Below are positions 24,793-37,655 of a stretch of DNA of 64,000 nt, in pieces; position 1 is the stretch's first letter, and each line of letters starts with the position of its first letter. This DNA is from Trogon surrucura (lineage: Eukaryota > Chordata > Aves > Trogoniformes > Trogonidae): assembly GCA_020746105.1 (NCBI GenBank), contig CM036617.1, positions 148,928,578 through 148,992,577 of the forward strand, given 5' to 3'. The notes below the pieces were generated by a model. It saw only the letters and a program-made list of their open reading frames with translations, made no database searches and was not told where the DNA came from. Both the position numbers and the translations under genes were made by a program.

Positions 24793-27483
24793 CTAGAGGA
24801 AAACAAATAGATATCATTAAGAGCTACCGAACCACTGCAATTCTCCTGAGCTCTCACTGATATAAAATGTTAGGAAAACAGGTTTTCTTTCAAAATAGAA
24901 CTGGAAAAAAATCAATTTATTTGCTGTATTGTAACAAGAGTCAAAAAACCCGTAGCAGCTAACTTAATTGCATTGACTCTTACAGTGTCATACAGGAGAA
25001 AAAAAACACCCTGATCTTCAAATACCTTTTTAATTTGAGCTATCATGTATTGTAATTTCTTGAAATAAGAGGAAAATTATAGATCTTCTCTTGCTGCTCT
25101 TACTTACCTGAAATAGGAAATTTCTGTGTCATGGGAACTTTCAATTGTCACTTGAAATCTTCTTTTGTTCTGAGCAATAACAAAAAAGCTTGAAATTTCC
25201 TCCACAAAAACAGTTCATTTCAGATAATTTATTCCAATGGTAGCTCTTCTGGTTTGTATTACAGCACAGTAAAAGATATTTTTTAAACAGACGTGATTTC
25301 GAAATGGAAAACATTTTATTTTTAGTTTCTCTAGAGGAAAATTTAGTAAAAAATCAACACCTTCCCCTAGAAAGGCTCCAAGTCAGCGATACAGTCATTT
25401 CTAATGGGAAAATGTTTGAGTATTCGGCACAAGCTGTATTCTCAACAAATTATGGTTGCAACCAGAGTGTCTGTAGCCTCATGCAGATTTCATGATGGAG
25501 CTCTAACCATAAAAATTATAAAAGAGGAAAAGATGGTGTAGCAGCAACGACAAAAGAGTAAAAGCAGGCTGGATAACACAGCTGGTTGAAATATTATTCT
25601 TTAAAAAACCAAAAACAATGAAACTTTTATGCAATCTGACTGATCAAAACTGTCTCATAACAGGACATTTTCTCCCTTTTTAGAGAAAAAGGCAGAGAAT
25701 GTACAGTGTTTCTTTTAATATTTGAAAGCTGAAAAGTAATTTTTAAGGATTTCTTTTGAAAGGATAAAATGCAAAAGTAATATCCAACTTTTCATGTGTT
25801 GCATTTGTGACTTTAATCATGATATGCAGAGAATTTAATGTACGCAGGAGCTGCCTAGATTGATTCATAGTTAGCTGCTCTGCTACTGTCCCACTTTCAC
25901 AAGGAGAGGAACACACGCATTCTTCTGTGTATGTCTGCTACGTGGTGTCACCCTTAACTATCTGTCAGTTCTTGAAGCTTGTCCATTTCCATTCCAAGAA
26001 TCTTTTCTGTCTTCTGAAATGAACTGGAAACGTTCATGCAGACCTTTCAAGTCACCAGAGCTGCAAGGGTGGTCATGTTTGCAAAAGGGGCAGAAACATC
26101 TTCAAGCAGCACCAGTCAATTAGATATTGTTCAAAAGAGCTGCCGGGCTTTCATCCAGTTCTCTGAGGGCAAGCACCTGCCTCACAAAAAGCAGTGAACC
26201 CCTCCCCTCTGAACCTACAGGGCTGACATACTCTTTTGGAAATCCACAGTTTGGCAGTCTAGGCATCCATAAAAAACAATGACTAAAGCACACAGATTAT
26301 CCTGTCAATTCACCCTGAAGAAAGTCCTTTGAAATCAGAACCATCACGTAGAGCAGAAGGTGTCATGAGGCCACCAATATTACTGCTTTATGACCTCAAC
26401 ACAAAACCAAATTGCTCTCCTCTCAGCTTCCCATCCAGAAGCTTTAGTCAATAGAAAAATAAATCAGAAGTGAAACATGGGAGACAGTATCATATTTGTA
26501 GCCATGACTGTTCATTGCTATCAAGAGAGAAAGAGGAAGAACTGTAACAGTAAGTGCTCAGAAGTATAATGACACCTTCAGCTCTAAATTTGAGATTTTA
26601 AGTTCAATAAAACAGGCTGAAGTAAAACAATTTCTATGCTTTGATTATCAAATTAACTACAGGCTGTCAAATAAAAATGTGGATATTCTGAAAAAAAAAA
26701 AAAAGGCTCACAGCTGGACTTGAAGGGCCTGGCTTGCTATGCTGCAATCAGCTGCCACCTGCAGCACTTTCAAACTGCCTTTTAAAAACGTGGCTCTGGT
26801 TGGATTTTAATATTTTGTTTGTCTGTTATGGTACACATTTGATTATGTTTTTAATGTATTTTATAATTGTTTGTATAATGCTGAGGGGGTCTTGATGAGG
26901 AGATGGAGAATACACCATAAATAAACTATCATGATAGCCCCAAATTAGCTTATTTTGCAAGGATTATTTACTTATTCTAGGTAACCTATCAAGAATATGA
27001 AGTTTTTACTTTAATATTCACATGGCTATTTAGAACAAAACATATCTGAAGGAAGACTGCATATAAAAAATTATTACAACTTGTCATATCATCCTATCTT
27101 CTAATTACACAACTCTTCCAAAGACCTGTGTACCAAGCATGTGCAGATAATATGGAAATTAGTCTTTCTATTTCCCTTCTTGCCTAGTTCAACAGGTTAT
27201 TGAACAGTGAAATATTCTCTATACAGGTACCAAGTCAAGCAGAAAAGTGTTACTACTTAGTTACTGCTTGTCCTTACTAGCAGCTAATATCTGAATACAT
27301 GCAATGCTATGATGAAAGAAACTCCTACATTTTTTCCAGCTAAACAAAGAGCAAAAAAAATTATTTTAATCCAAACTTTTCAATAAAATTCAACAGCTAA
27401 CATTTGATTTGGTTAGAATTAATTCGATGTATGTCAAAACTGGAGCTATACCTAAGTCAGCAAAAGTATCCCTAGGAGACGTG

Positions 27484-27555
27484 TTTTGGCAGAGGGGTTG
27501 GGCTAGATCATCTTTTGAGGTCCTTTCCAACTCCTAACATTCTGTGATTCTGTGA
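27484..27555 (+). mobile_element. CR1 3' tail
   Basis: 72-bp remnant 'ttttggcagaggggttgggctagatcatcttttgaggtcctttccaa...attctgtgattctgtg', the CR1 3' UTR and terminal repeats. No coding part is retained. Confidence 0.88.
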
Positions 27556-30500
27556 ATAACGACGAGCTCAAATGCAGAGGTGGTGAAAAATCTACAGGTT
27601 AGTTGCTTCAGAAAACATGGCTCCTGTCACTCTTGAGTGAGATTTTGGCAATATGTCGGGCCTGGTTACTAAGCTGTTCCCTTCAGCTTGTAAACTTCAA
27701 GGTCACCTTGAGGCCAAGTTGAACCTTTTTGAAAGAATGAGCACTTAACACGTCCTATTAACTACAAGACAATTTGTTAAACCCTAAATGCAATATCCAT
27801 TTTTTTTTTGAATTTCAGTGTTGGTCGGGGCCACAGCTACAACAGAGAAACATTTAATTCTGTTTGGTTTACCCCTTACATTTGCATTTGAGCAAACATT
27901 TAATACCCTCAGAAACACTAGAACTACAGCAAACTAATATTATGCGGTGCTTATGCTGTTCATGCTTACATATATCGGTTTATTTGCTAAAAGCCAATAA
28001 CAGGGTAAGGTCTAGAAGCAGAACTGAGTGAAAAATCCTACTCTTCACATCCTGGAAACTATGCCATCTTGTAGTCTGGTAATTAATTAGGGATAGAGGT
28101 TTTATTTTCCAGTGAATAATCTCGCAAACTTCTGAGTGTTGCATTAAATCTGATTTTAATAATCCATAAATTAGACTTGATTAGAGGACACATTTAATTG
28201 ATTTTTTTTGGCTCTGTGACTCAATACAAGAGAAACTGCTTTAGGCCAAAGGAAAACAGCTTCATAGTTTGGACATTAGAGGACAGATGATTGCTACAAT
28301 GAATATGTAATTATTTACACGTACTAAAACTCAAGAAGCAGAGAAGTGAGACGACTGTATCACAATTAATTCAATGTTCTAGTCTTTACGGGTACTCTTG
28401 TAAGAGAGAAAAAATCATCTATATCAGAGCTCATCTATATCAAATCAATTTTGCAAAGGATTTAAGCCATAGATTATCAGGTTCCTGACATGCGGTATCT
28501 GATAATGGCTTTAGTGAGGCAGGGTACTCAGGCACTCCTCTTCCCTAACTGTTTCATGGTTGTCACCAAAATCTCTGAGAATTTAGCTAGAAAAACAACT
28601 TAAAATAAAATCCTTTAACAATGCTTGTATGACTCTTTCTTCGTGTCATTTCAAAATAGTAATTTTCATCCAGGTTTCCAATTGCTTCTACTTGAAATTT
28701 TGTTCCTCAACAAACAACCTATTGGTCAATAAATGATTAAGTGAATAGAACTATGGTGTTCCTCATTTATTTCCCTAACTGCATTGTAATACATTGCAGC
28801 TTTCTTCTTTTGGTCACTTTCTTTTGTTCTCTCTTCAGGTAATAAGAGATTGTGACTTCTTACAAGTTTGTTTCAAGTTTACATACTCAGAGACACTACT
28901 GAAAAATAAATAATATGTAAATGATAGTTGTTGAGTCTAGTACCTATCAAGAGGTCACACTGTGCAGGACTTGTGTTGCAAGCTCTTCTTGCAACCCATA
29001 TTCTCCTTAAGTTATAAACCCAATTTTCGTTGATATTTAACCTCAGCATCCCATTTGTAGTCTTGTTCTTCCCTCCCTGCATGATGTCAATTGCTGACAT
29101 TCACCCATTTTGTAACTTCTGTCTAAGTAGCTCTAGACTGTTAGGTCTCCCTTGAGACTTTAAGATGGTTTCTGTAAAAGTTGAATTTTGAGCTGGATAA
29201 GCACAGATTACAATTTGCTTTAGAAGTAAGAACAACTTACAGTCTCTGATTCCTTTCATATAGATAGCCAGTAGGGAGCTATTTGTCTAGCTGTAGCTTT
29301 CAGCTAAATCAGATTCAAACAGAAAACTAAGCACTGCTGAGGCATCCTGTGGATTTGTGAAATTCTCTTGAGACTTTAGCATCTGCCAGTGGTGACTTGA
29401 TTATAAACGAGAAATAGATGTGTATTTCATTTTTAACAGTTTTATTAACCTAATTTTATTGCACTGTCTCAGATAACCCTATGCTGGAAGACATTTGTCA
29501 GGTAAACGGAACTATACAGTTCACTACATTTTCTAGCATGTGAAGATTTCTGCAGAGAATAGCATGGCCTTTCACAAGCCATCTTTTAAGTTAGAGGCTT
29601 ATAGCACGCCACATATTTCTGCAATTCCCTTCACGTTTTAAGCTCTGTTGTAATTTCAGAAAAGAAATCCTCCAGTCCCATGAAATGCATGTTATTAAGT
29701 CTGGTAGAAACAAGGATGGCTGAGCTAGCAAGTCTGTTGGAATGAAGATACCAACTGAAAAAAAACCAAATCAAACCCAATACAACCCTTTAAGTGATAA
29801 AGCATATCATGTCACTGATGGGTGCAACTGGGCCAGGAGAGAAAGTATGGAAGAACTGTTTAAAAGGACAGGTAAGTTTTGGGTGGCAGTTTAGGTATTT
29901 TTAAAGCAAATACACAGGAAGAGGGAAGAAACTCATAGAATAATGATGAAAGAATTCCTTTAGTTTTAACACACATAACATTAGCAGGGCTTATTTGCTT
30001 GCTTTTGGTGAATTTTTTCATTCCTTTGAGGGCTTCTAAGGAAAACACTGTGTGAGCCCATGAAGATTAGAAAAAGGCAAGGATTAAAAGAAAGTACAGA
30101 AAGATAGTAAATACCATCACTAAAAAGGACACTTTTTTTAAAAAATATATTTTTCAGTTGAAAAAGAGTAATATCACTTCTTATAAGACATCTGAATTCT
30201 CCCTGTCCCACACATTGCAAAGCTTATGGTCAGGCACACTAGCTGTTGCTTTTGCTGATCAATTGCTGAGGAATCTGTAGAATTTACTCACAGAAAATAT
30301 ACTTTAATGCTTAGACAGATTTTCTGTAAGAAATTCTAGCAACTACTAACAAGCCTAAGATGTCATGGAGACCATATGGTGAACCATATCCTAGGAGAAA
30401 ACAAAAGTAGAAAGAAATTCACAAGACACGGTTTTTCATTTGAAATCTCTAGGATCTAGAAGGCTCTTCCCACCCTAGTGACAAATTTTGTTCTCTGTTG

Positions 30501-32352
30501 CATTGAAACAGAACATCGAAATCTTATTATTTACAGATTTAGCTTCCTGATTAGATTACACATTTATGTACAGAAAGCACGCCGTATCGCACACAGTTTT
30601 TCATTGTTACTTGTCCTACTATATCTGTTTGTTGTACTACCTTCATAGTTACTACCAAGAAAGTTAAAAATGGATAAAGGCAGTGGAATAAAAGGAATTA
30701 ATCACATCTTGATACTTAAAATGAAGAGTTGTCTATTCTTATCAAAGCATACATCTCCAATAATTCTCACTAAATTTCATATACATTACTACAAAGCAGT
30801 TTTAAAGCTTTATCAGTAGTGCTTTCTGTACATCGAAGCATCAAATTAATTGTAGACTATTGCTTTGTTCTTATTTCTTTGCATAAGCCCATATTTGTTC
30901 TCCATATTGACATACAGTTACAGCCTTTTAAACCAAGTAAGATGTAAATGGGCAAGATATGGTCTAGCTGTATCTGTTTGGGAAATAGTCTGTTGGGAAT
31001 GCTGCTGTAGACTCTCAGGGAACAGTTTCAATTCTGCTTTTATCATAACAATGACAATCCGATTCAACAATTCTAAATCAATCTGGCTTTCAAAGGTCTA
31101 AGAACAAAACATAACTTCAAGCTACCACATCTTCCTATAATTGTTGGTTAGAAAATGAGTTTCACATATATTAGTACATATCCTAACCTCTGAAACTCGA
31201 TAGCTACTCTGCCACATAATGTGAAAATCAACAATACTGTGAGAGCAAAAAGGCTGAGGGATGCTGTAGCAAAAAGGACATCTTCTCTGGTCAAGCAGAG
31301 GTAGGAGGAGTCTTTCACTACTCTGTCTGCTCCATACAGGGGATTAAGTAAAGTAGTACAAAACCCCTCTGACATCTTAATGTCTGATCTCAAAAATCCT
31401 GATTCAACACATCGTTTTACAGGAATGTCTTTTTCTGTACACTTGCCCTGACAGAGTTAGAATTCAGCAGGAAATTTCTAGGGAAAATTATTAAGCCTAC
31501 CAGGGAGGTTAAGTTTTCACCCCCACTGTCTACACATCAAAAAGTTCTCTCCTCAGAATGGTTGCAGCCACGAACAATGCTGGAAAATGCCATTTTTAGT
31601 TCGTTGGTGGCTGTTTCCTGATTCTAGATTGATTTTCTGATTTCCAGCCACGATACCTCACAAGGGTGCAGTGTACTTTAGACATACCAGAAAAACAAGG
31701 TTGGAGAAAACATTCAGTTATTTGGGTTAATGAATGTATTTGGGCTTTCATTTTCAATAATTTGAATAGCAAAATCACTTGATAAAAAAATTGTAAGTAT
31801 GGTTGTTCTACAGATACACAAAATGCTGGCGTGTCAGGAACACACCAGAAAGGATGGCACTTCTAACATTGGCTTTGTTTTTTTTTCTGTCCTCAAGAAA
31901 ATTGTCTGAATAAATAAGTATACTGGTGTCATTTCCCTAGCTAGTGTGCCATGCAATGTAGATACAGTTATAGAAAGTTTTAACTCCACTAAAGCTTGAG
32001 TTTTTACCAAACTCAGTAAATGAAGTCAATGGTAAAATGTACAGGGCACCAATAAGCAGTGCTGAGTAGGAGGGACCCACTCTATACCTTCTGCCTTAGG
32101 GAAAATTATATTTTTCAGGCAATGGCTTATAATCACCCTTCCCTGAAATTACAGGTAAATCGAAGAGTGTAAAATCTTCCCCTTGCCATCCTATCCATCC
32201 TGTCTTTATTGTCTAAAGAAACATTTGCTGTTTTTTTAGCTAATAGCTTCTGGGACTTTAAGAATCAATGCAGTTGCTGCAAGTACTGGATGCAAGGTTG
32301 CAACTGAATTTATCTGTGAAATGTACCATGATTATGTTTCTGATTTATGAAA

Positions 32353-33661
32353 GTTCAAAAAGGGCAAGAAGGAGGACCCGGGTAATTATAGACCGGTCAG
32401 CCTCACCTCCATCCCTGTGAAAGTGATGGAACGACTTATCCTTGGTGCCATCTCAAGGCATATCAAGGATAAGAGGGTCATTAGAGACAGTCAACATGGC
32501 TTCACCAAAGGGAAGTCGTGCTTGACTAACCTCATAGCCTTTTATGAGGATATAACAAGGTGGATAGATGATGGCAGAGCGGTGGATGTGGTCTACCTTG
32601 ACTTCAGTAAAGCATTTGACACAGTCTCCCACAGCATCCTTGCTGCTAAACTGAGGAACTGTGGTCTAGACTCTCAGGTAGTGAGGTGGACTGTGAACTG
32701 GCTAAGGGGAAGAAGCCAAAGAGTCATAGTCAATGGGGCGGAGTCTGGTTGGAGACCTGTATCCAGTGGAGTGCCTCAAGGGTCGGTACTGGGACCAGTG
32801 TTATTCAATATATTCATCGATGACTTGGATGAGGGACTAGAGAGTACTATCAGCAAGTTTGCTGATGACACCAAGCTGGGAGGAGTGGCTGACACACCAG
32901 AAGGTTGTGCTGCCATCCAGCGAGACCTGGACAGGCTGGAGGGTTGGGCGGGGAAAAATTTAATGAAATATAACAAGGGTAAATGTAGAGTCTTGCATCT
33001 GGGTAGGAACAACCTCGGGTTCCAGTATAAGTTGGGGAATGCCTTATTAGAGAGCAGTGTAGGGGAAAGGGACCTGGGAGTCTTGGTGGACAGCAGGATG
33101 ACCATGAGCCAGCACTGTGCCCTTGTGGCCAGGAAGGCCAATGGCATCCTGGGGTGTATTAGAAGGGGGGTGGTTAGTAGGTCGAGAGAGGTTCTCCTTC
33201 CCCTCTACTCTGCCCTGGTGAGACCCCATCTGGAATATTGTGTCCAGTTCTGGGCCCCTCAGTTCAAGAAAGACAGGGAACTGCTTGAGAGAGTCCAGCA
33301 CAGGGCAACTAGGATGATTAAGGGAGTGGAGCATCTCCCTTATGAGAAAAGACTGAAGGAGCTGGGGCTCTTTAGTTTGGAGAAGAGGAGGCTGAGGGGT
33401 GACCTCATTAATGTTTACAAATATTTCAAGGGTGAGTGTCACGAGGATGGAGCCAGGCTCTTCTCGGTGACAACCACTGATAGGACAAGGGGTAATGGGC
33501 TGAAACTGGAACATAAGAGGTTCCGCTTAAACTCGAGAAGAAACTTCTTCTCAGTGGGGGTGACGGAGCCCTGGAACAGGCTGCCCAGAGAGGCTGTGGA
33601 GTCTCCTTCTCTGGAGGCATTCAAGACCTGCCTGGACACGTTCCTGTGTGGCATAGTCTAG
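32353..33661 (+). CDS. CR1 ORF2 C-terminal fragment (reverse transcriptase)
   Basis: Open frame of about 435 codons carrying most of a non-LTR reverse transcriptase and the ORF2 C-terminus. The motifs in order are [11 protein letters not shown] near the start, [52 protein letters not shown] and the catalytic FADDTKLGG. After these come the thumb/connection blocks [40 protein letters not shown] and [20 protein letters not shown]. The frame is open from the truncation point. A GTG at 32417 or ATG at 32426 would be the first possible start, but neither is the true start of ORF2, which begins several hundred codons earlier in a complete CR1. The protein primed target-site reverse transcription in the parent element. 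It is probably not expressed here. Confidence 0.85.
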
Positions 33662-33725
33662 ACATTCCTGCTCTGGCAGGGGGATTGGACTTAATGATCT
33701 TTCGAGGTCCCTTCCAATCCCTAAC

Positions 33726-33757
33726 ATTCTATGATTCTATGATTCTATGATTCTATG
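33726..33757 (+). repeat. CR1 terminal repeat, (ATTCTATG)x4
   Basis: Four perfect 8-bp copies at the 3' end of the 1.4-kb CR1. This is the characteristic avian CR1 terminus and the presumed recognition end for its reverse transcriptase. Confidence 0.97.
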
Positions 33758-36700
33758 AAAGTTATTCCTTTCCACTGAATAAATATGTTATCATTTGGCT
33801 GCCTTGAGATGTGCCTGCAAACTGGAAGAGTATAAGCAAGAGAGATGTTTTCAAAGAAAAAGAAACATCTATGCTATGGTACGTTTAGTTGCGTAGTGAA
33901 TAAAAAAAATGTAGAAGTTTCAGGAAGTTGCAATGAGCGTTCCAACTCAGATGAATGATAAGGGGCCTTGATCTGATGAGCCATGATACCTTTCACTAAG
34001 CTCTGTGATCCTGTCTTCTAACCCAGACAATGAGGAAGCACCTCCAGCTTGAGTTTGAGCTTTATCACCAGGACAGATGTTTTTTCATTCTGAGAAGAAG
34101 GATAATTTAGAGCGGCTAGTGTAAGGCTTGCAAAAGTGACTAGCAACTTTGCATACCCTCTCTAAACTGTATAAAGAGTGAGCACATGCCTCCAGGAGAA
34201 ATTCAAGTTCTTTAAGACACTGTAAACTGAAATTCCAACAAAGGAAGGATTAAAAATTTGGAGTGATTGGAAACTCTTGGTCTCTTTTATGGTACAATGT
34301 GCTACATAGAAATGATGCAAAATACAGCTGAACTGTGAATCTTCTTGCTACAGGATGTTCCAAAAGATGAATGTTTATGTGGAATCAATTTTTATTTGGA
34401 AAAAAATCATAGAAGAAAAAGGCAAGAGGGCTCTTCAAACTAAAAAATTCTGGCTCAGGATGTCTCTGAGCCACAGATTACTAGAAGTTGGTGGAGTAGT
34501 ACAGTGCCATTATGTTTGGCCCATTTTCATTGTCTTCCCTAGGTATCTGATGGTCACCACTGGAAACAGGATGCACTAAACTGACTTTTTGGGATGATTT
34601 AGTGCAGCTGCCCCTGTATTCTTGTGTTATGTTGACAATACATGTAGACAAAGATCAGCTCTAATTTATTTTACTTACCTATGACTTGACAGTGATGATA
34701 ACACAAGTCCTTAAAATACACATGAATATATAAAGAACATTTTTTTTCATATTCTGCTCATGTTTTATATGAACTTGAATCTTTCAGCCATGTCTCAGTA
34801 ATCACAATAAATCAGAGAGCTGTTTTGTGGATAAGTGAGGAACTGAGTTGATGGGATTGTCAGAGCCAAATATAATACAAGATAGAGTTGAATGAACCTT
34901 CAAAAACAACTCAGTTACAGAGCTTACAATCCAAAGTCAGTGAAGGTAATGGTGAAGGCAAGTTGGACCCCATCCTGCTACTTTATTTTTCAAAATGTAT
35001 GAAATCTGAGAAAAAAAGAACCAAGAGAAGAAACCTTAGAAATCCATGTATATGGAAAGTACTCCTCTTCTTTAACCCACTCTTTCTATTTGCATATACA
35101 TGTCTCTCAGCAGCTAAATCATGCAACCTAGACATTTCTGAAACTAGACATCTTTAAGGAAATCTCACTGTTTCTGAAGGTTAGCTTCCCAGTTGTTCAT
35201 GTACCTACAAAACACTGTGAATAAGTGGACAGAATTTTTTTTTCTTTTAAGGAGGATTTGTACTGTGATCCAGGGCTTCCTTCTGTAGTATTAGTATGAA
35301 GAAAAAAGGAAAAAAAAAAAAAAAAGTAAAATACTGATATTATCTTCTGTGAGAAAGAAACTAAAGAGATAAATCAGCGAAGATCGCTACCAGATGTATC
35401 TGTTCTATGGTATAACTGCAGGTGCCAGCCACTCCCAACAGTGGCACCAGGAGAGACAAAGTGATGACACCTTCCTGTCTTTTCATGCCAGCAATCTTTG
35501 TGCTAGCCAGAATGAACAGTGCACACACTGCATCCACTACACACTGAGAAGCTCTGTGACAGGCTGAGTCATACTAAATATCCTCTGAAGCACCTGACAG
35601 GACTGATATTCTTCACCACACCCTGATGCAGTTGCATCTTCAAAAAACAATGAAGCTCTCTGGTTGCAGAAATGCCACCCATATGCGGAAACAAAATTTG
35701 ACAAAAGGTCTGGTCTGAAAGCCTGGCATGCTTTGACAAACCATCTCAAAATCTTTTGCTGGTCTGGGGTGTGTCAAACAGCACACTGCCCATACCCTTC
35801 TTTCTACCTGGTTACTTAAAAAATAAAAAATAATAATCTAATAATTTAATAATGGTAAATAAGATAATGATAATATGCTTCAGAACCTGATTCTTCATCA
35901 TCTTTACTTCCATCATTCCCACTAAATGTAAAAAAGGCATGTGTGCAAACAGGTGGGACTGCTAATAGTTCAGACATAAACTTGAGACAGGTATTCTTAG
36001 GAAACTGCATCCAGAGGAAATAAGAGTTGATAGTCCTTTTTAGATTATCAAATAACTATTTTTTAATAATGTGGAGTTGAATATATACAGTCTTTTCTCA
36101 AGTAAAGCTTTAGGTAAGGTATTTTCTTCTAAAGGTACAACATGGAACTGAAACTGCAAAGCTGGTACGGCTTGTCCTTGCCCAGACGAGTAAGGGCTTG
36201 ATAAACTGAATTTGCTCAACCATTTCATCTGCATATTTAATGTTTCCACAGGTAGGTCACCTAACACAAAACACCTCCCAAGCTTTTGGAGGAAATACAA
36301 CTGCTGACACAGATTCCTCCTTTGTCATCTGCTATTACATCATAAGACAATCTCCAGCATCAAGAAAGCCTTCCAACAAACAGATCAGCTCCCAGTGCAA
36401 GAAGTGGGAGTGGAACATAAGGCATCACAACAGACTTTATTCAAAGTGCGGAGACCCGACTTCATAGTTTCATTCTATCTACTACAGAAAGAGAGGTTAC
36501 AGGCAAGACCATGCATATTTACATGGTATCGTAACCTAGAAGCATATTTCAGTCTCTCTTGTCTCCTATTAGTCACTTCATGTCTGTACAGCATTTTGAA
36601 GACATGGAGTGCTTTATATGTGCCAAGTATTTGACTGATCACTCATTACCAGAAACTGACTGAATCTGCCATAAAGAATGAACTACTCTTTTTGTCATCC

Positions 36701-36884
36701 TGAGAAACAGAAAACCTTCTCAGCCAAGAAGGCAGGGCTGGCACATTCAACTCAAGGTCATCACAAGAGTCACAACCGTATTTTTACTTTGACACAGGGA
36801 CAGAACTGAAAGCACAGTCAGTGAAACAAAACATGTCATCATTCTGCTTATTATTATTTTCCTACCTGGTTTATTTTCCCTCAC

Positions 36885-37073
36885 CTGAAAGTCAGAAGCC
36901 CAAGTGCCTCCAGAGGGTTAGAAAATCTCCATCTTCTCAAGACTGCATACATTTCCGACACAGTCGTTCGATCCCAACTGGGTGCACTGCCCAGTACCAA
37001 AGGAAGGGAGCAATTTTGGTTATTGCAGCAATAACGATAAAACCATAAGATTCTTCTCTGTTGCTCTGAGAGT
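36885..37073 (-). CDS. PIK3C2G: PIK3C2G exon: start of helical (PIK) domain
   Basis: 189-bp exon with acceptor cttctcttccag and donor gtgagg. It has one completing base, 62 codons and two spare bases (AG). It encodes LSEQQRRILWFYRYCC, NCSLPLVLGSAPSWD, VSEMYAVLRRW and NPLEALGLLTF. The features 'LWFYR', 'NCSLPLVLGSAP.WD', 'VSEM...LRRW' and 'PLEALGLLT' are the first helices of the PIK domain in PIK3C2G. This domain packs against the kinase lobes and, with C2, holds the enzyme in its resting state. The exon lies about 6.5 kb from the one upstream and 12 kb from the one downstream, where the longest CR1 of the window has inserted. Confidence 0.95.
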
Positions 37074-37573
37074 CTGGAAGAGAAGATTAGAAATTCAGTT
37101 TGAAATTAAAACCACCTGGAGCTTTGTGTAGCAACAAACTTTATTGTACAGAGGGGCCAAGTCATACAGTACATTGCTTTTCGGCTAAGCACGTGTTTTC
37201 CTTGGGGTAGAATATAATTTTCTGCAGACCAGCTTTTATAAGAAAAGTGATACTTATACTCTGGATCTGTCAGCCTTGGGTCATATAAAAATAAAGTGTC
37301 AAAAGGCACACATATATGGTTATTTCACTTCCCAAACACTCTCATTTTTCTTCTCCAACGTCTCTGTTGCTGGTGTTGTTTGTTTTTATTGGGGTTTTCT
37401 GACAGAGACAAAGAAAGTGCAGTTATCACCAGATAAATTACTGTTAAATCCATCTGCTATACATTGTTTCTAACTAACTACCGTAACATCTAGACGCACA
37501 ACACTGCTAGCCATATCTTTCATTCCTTTGCTTGCTTTGACTGTTTAATGAAGGCATGCCTATTTTTAGTGTA

Positions 37574-37655
37574 ATTGCATTTAAAATAGGGTTTAGGCAC
37601 ATTCATGCACATACACAAAAGCATGAGTACATGTGCACATGCATACACACACAGA
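37574..37655 (+). repeat. Degenerate CA-rich tract
   Basis: CA-rich, imperfect dinucleotide stretch with embedded gcac/atgc steps, ending in a short acacacaca run. Confidence 0.6.

Larger units (their letters stand above)
32353..33757 (+). mobile_element. CR1 LINE, longest copy, 5'-truncated
   Basis: 1.4-kb CR1 truncated within the reverse transcriptase (starting at ttcaaaaagggcaagaag) and ending in four perfect copies of attctatg at 33726-33757. Its ORF2 frame is unbroken to the natural stop, and the 3' UTR is complete, so it is among the youngest copies here. It sits in the 12-kb PIK3C2G intron, antisense to the gene. It lacks ORF1, the endonuclease and the first RT motifs, so it cannot move by itself. 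Confidence 0.96.
24793..36884 (-). other. PIK3C2G: PIK3C2G intron with two CR1 insertions
   Basis: Intron of 12.1 kb, the longest bounded one. It carries a CR1 tail at 27.5 kb and the 1.4-kb CR1 at 32.35-33.76 kb, both antisense to the gene. A somewhat GC-richer block near 35.4-35.75 kb is unclassified. Confidence 0.8.

Noticed and set aside
32776..33654. Minus-strand open frames opposite the long CR1
   Set aside because: They are shadows of the CR1 ORF2 coding strand.
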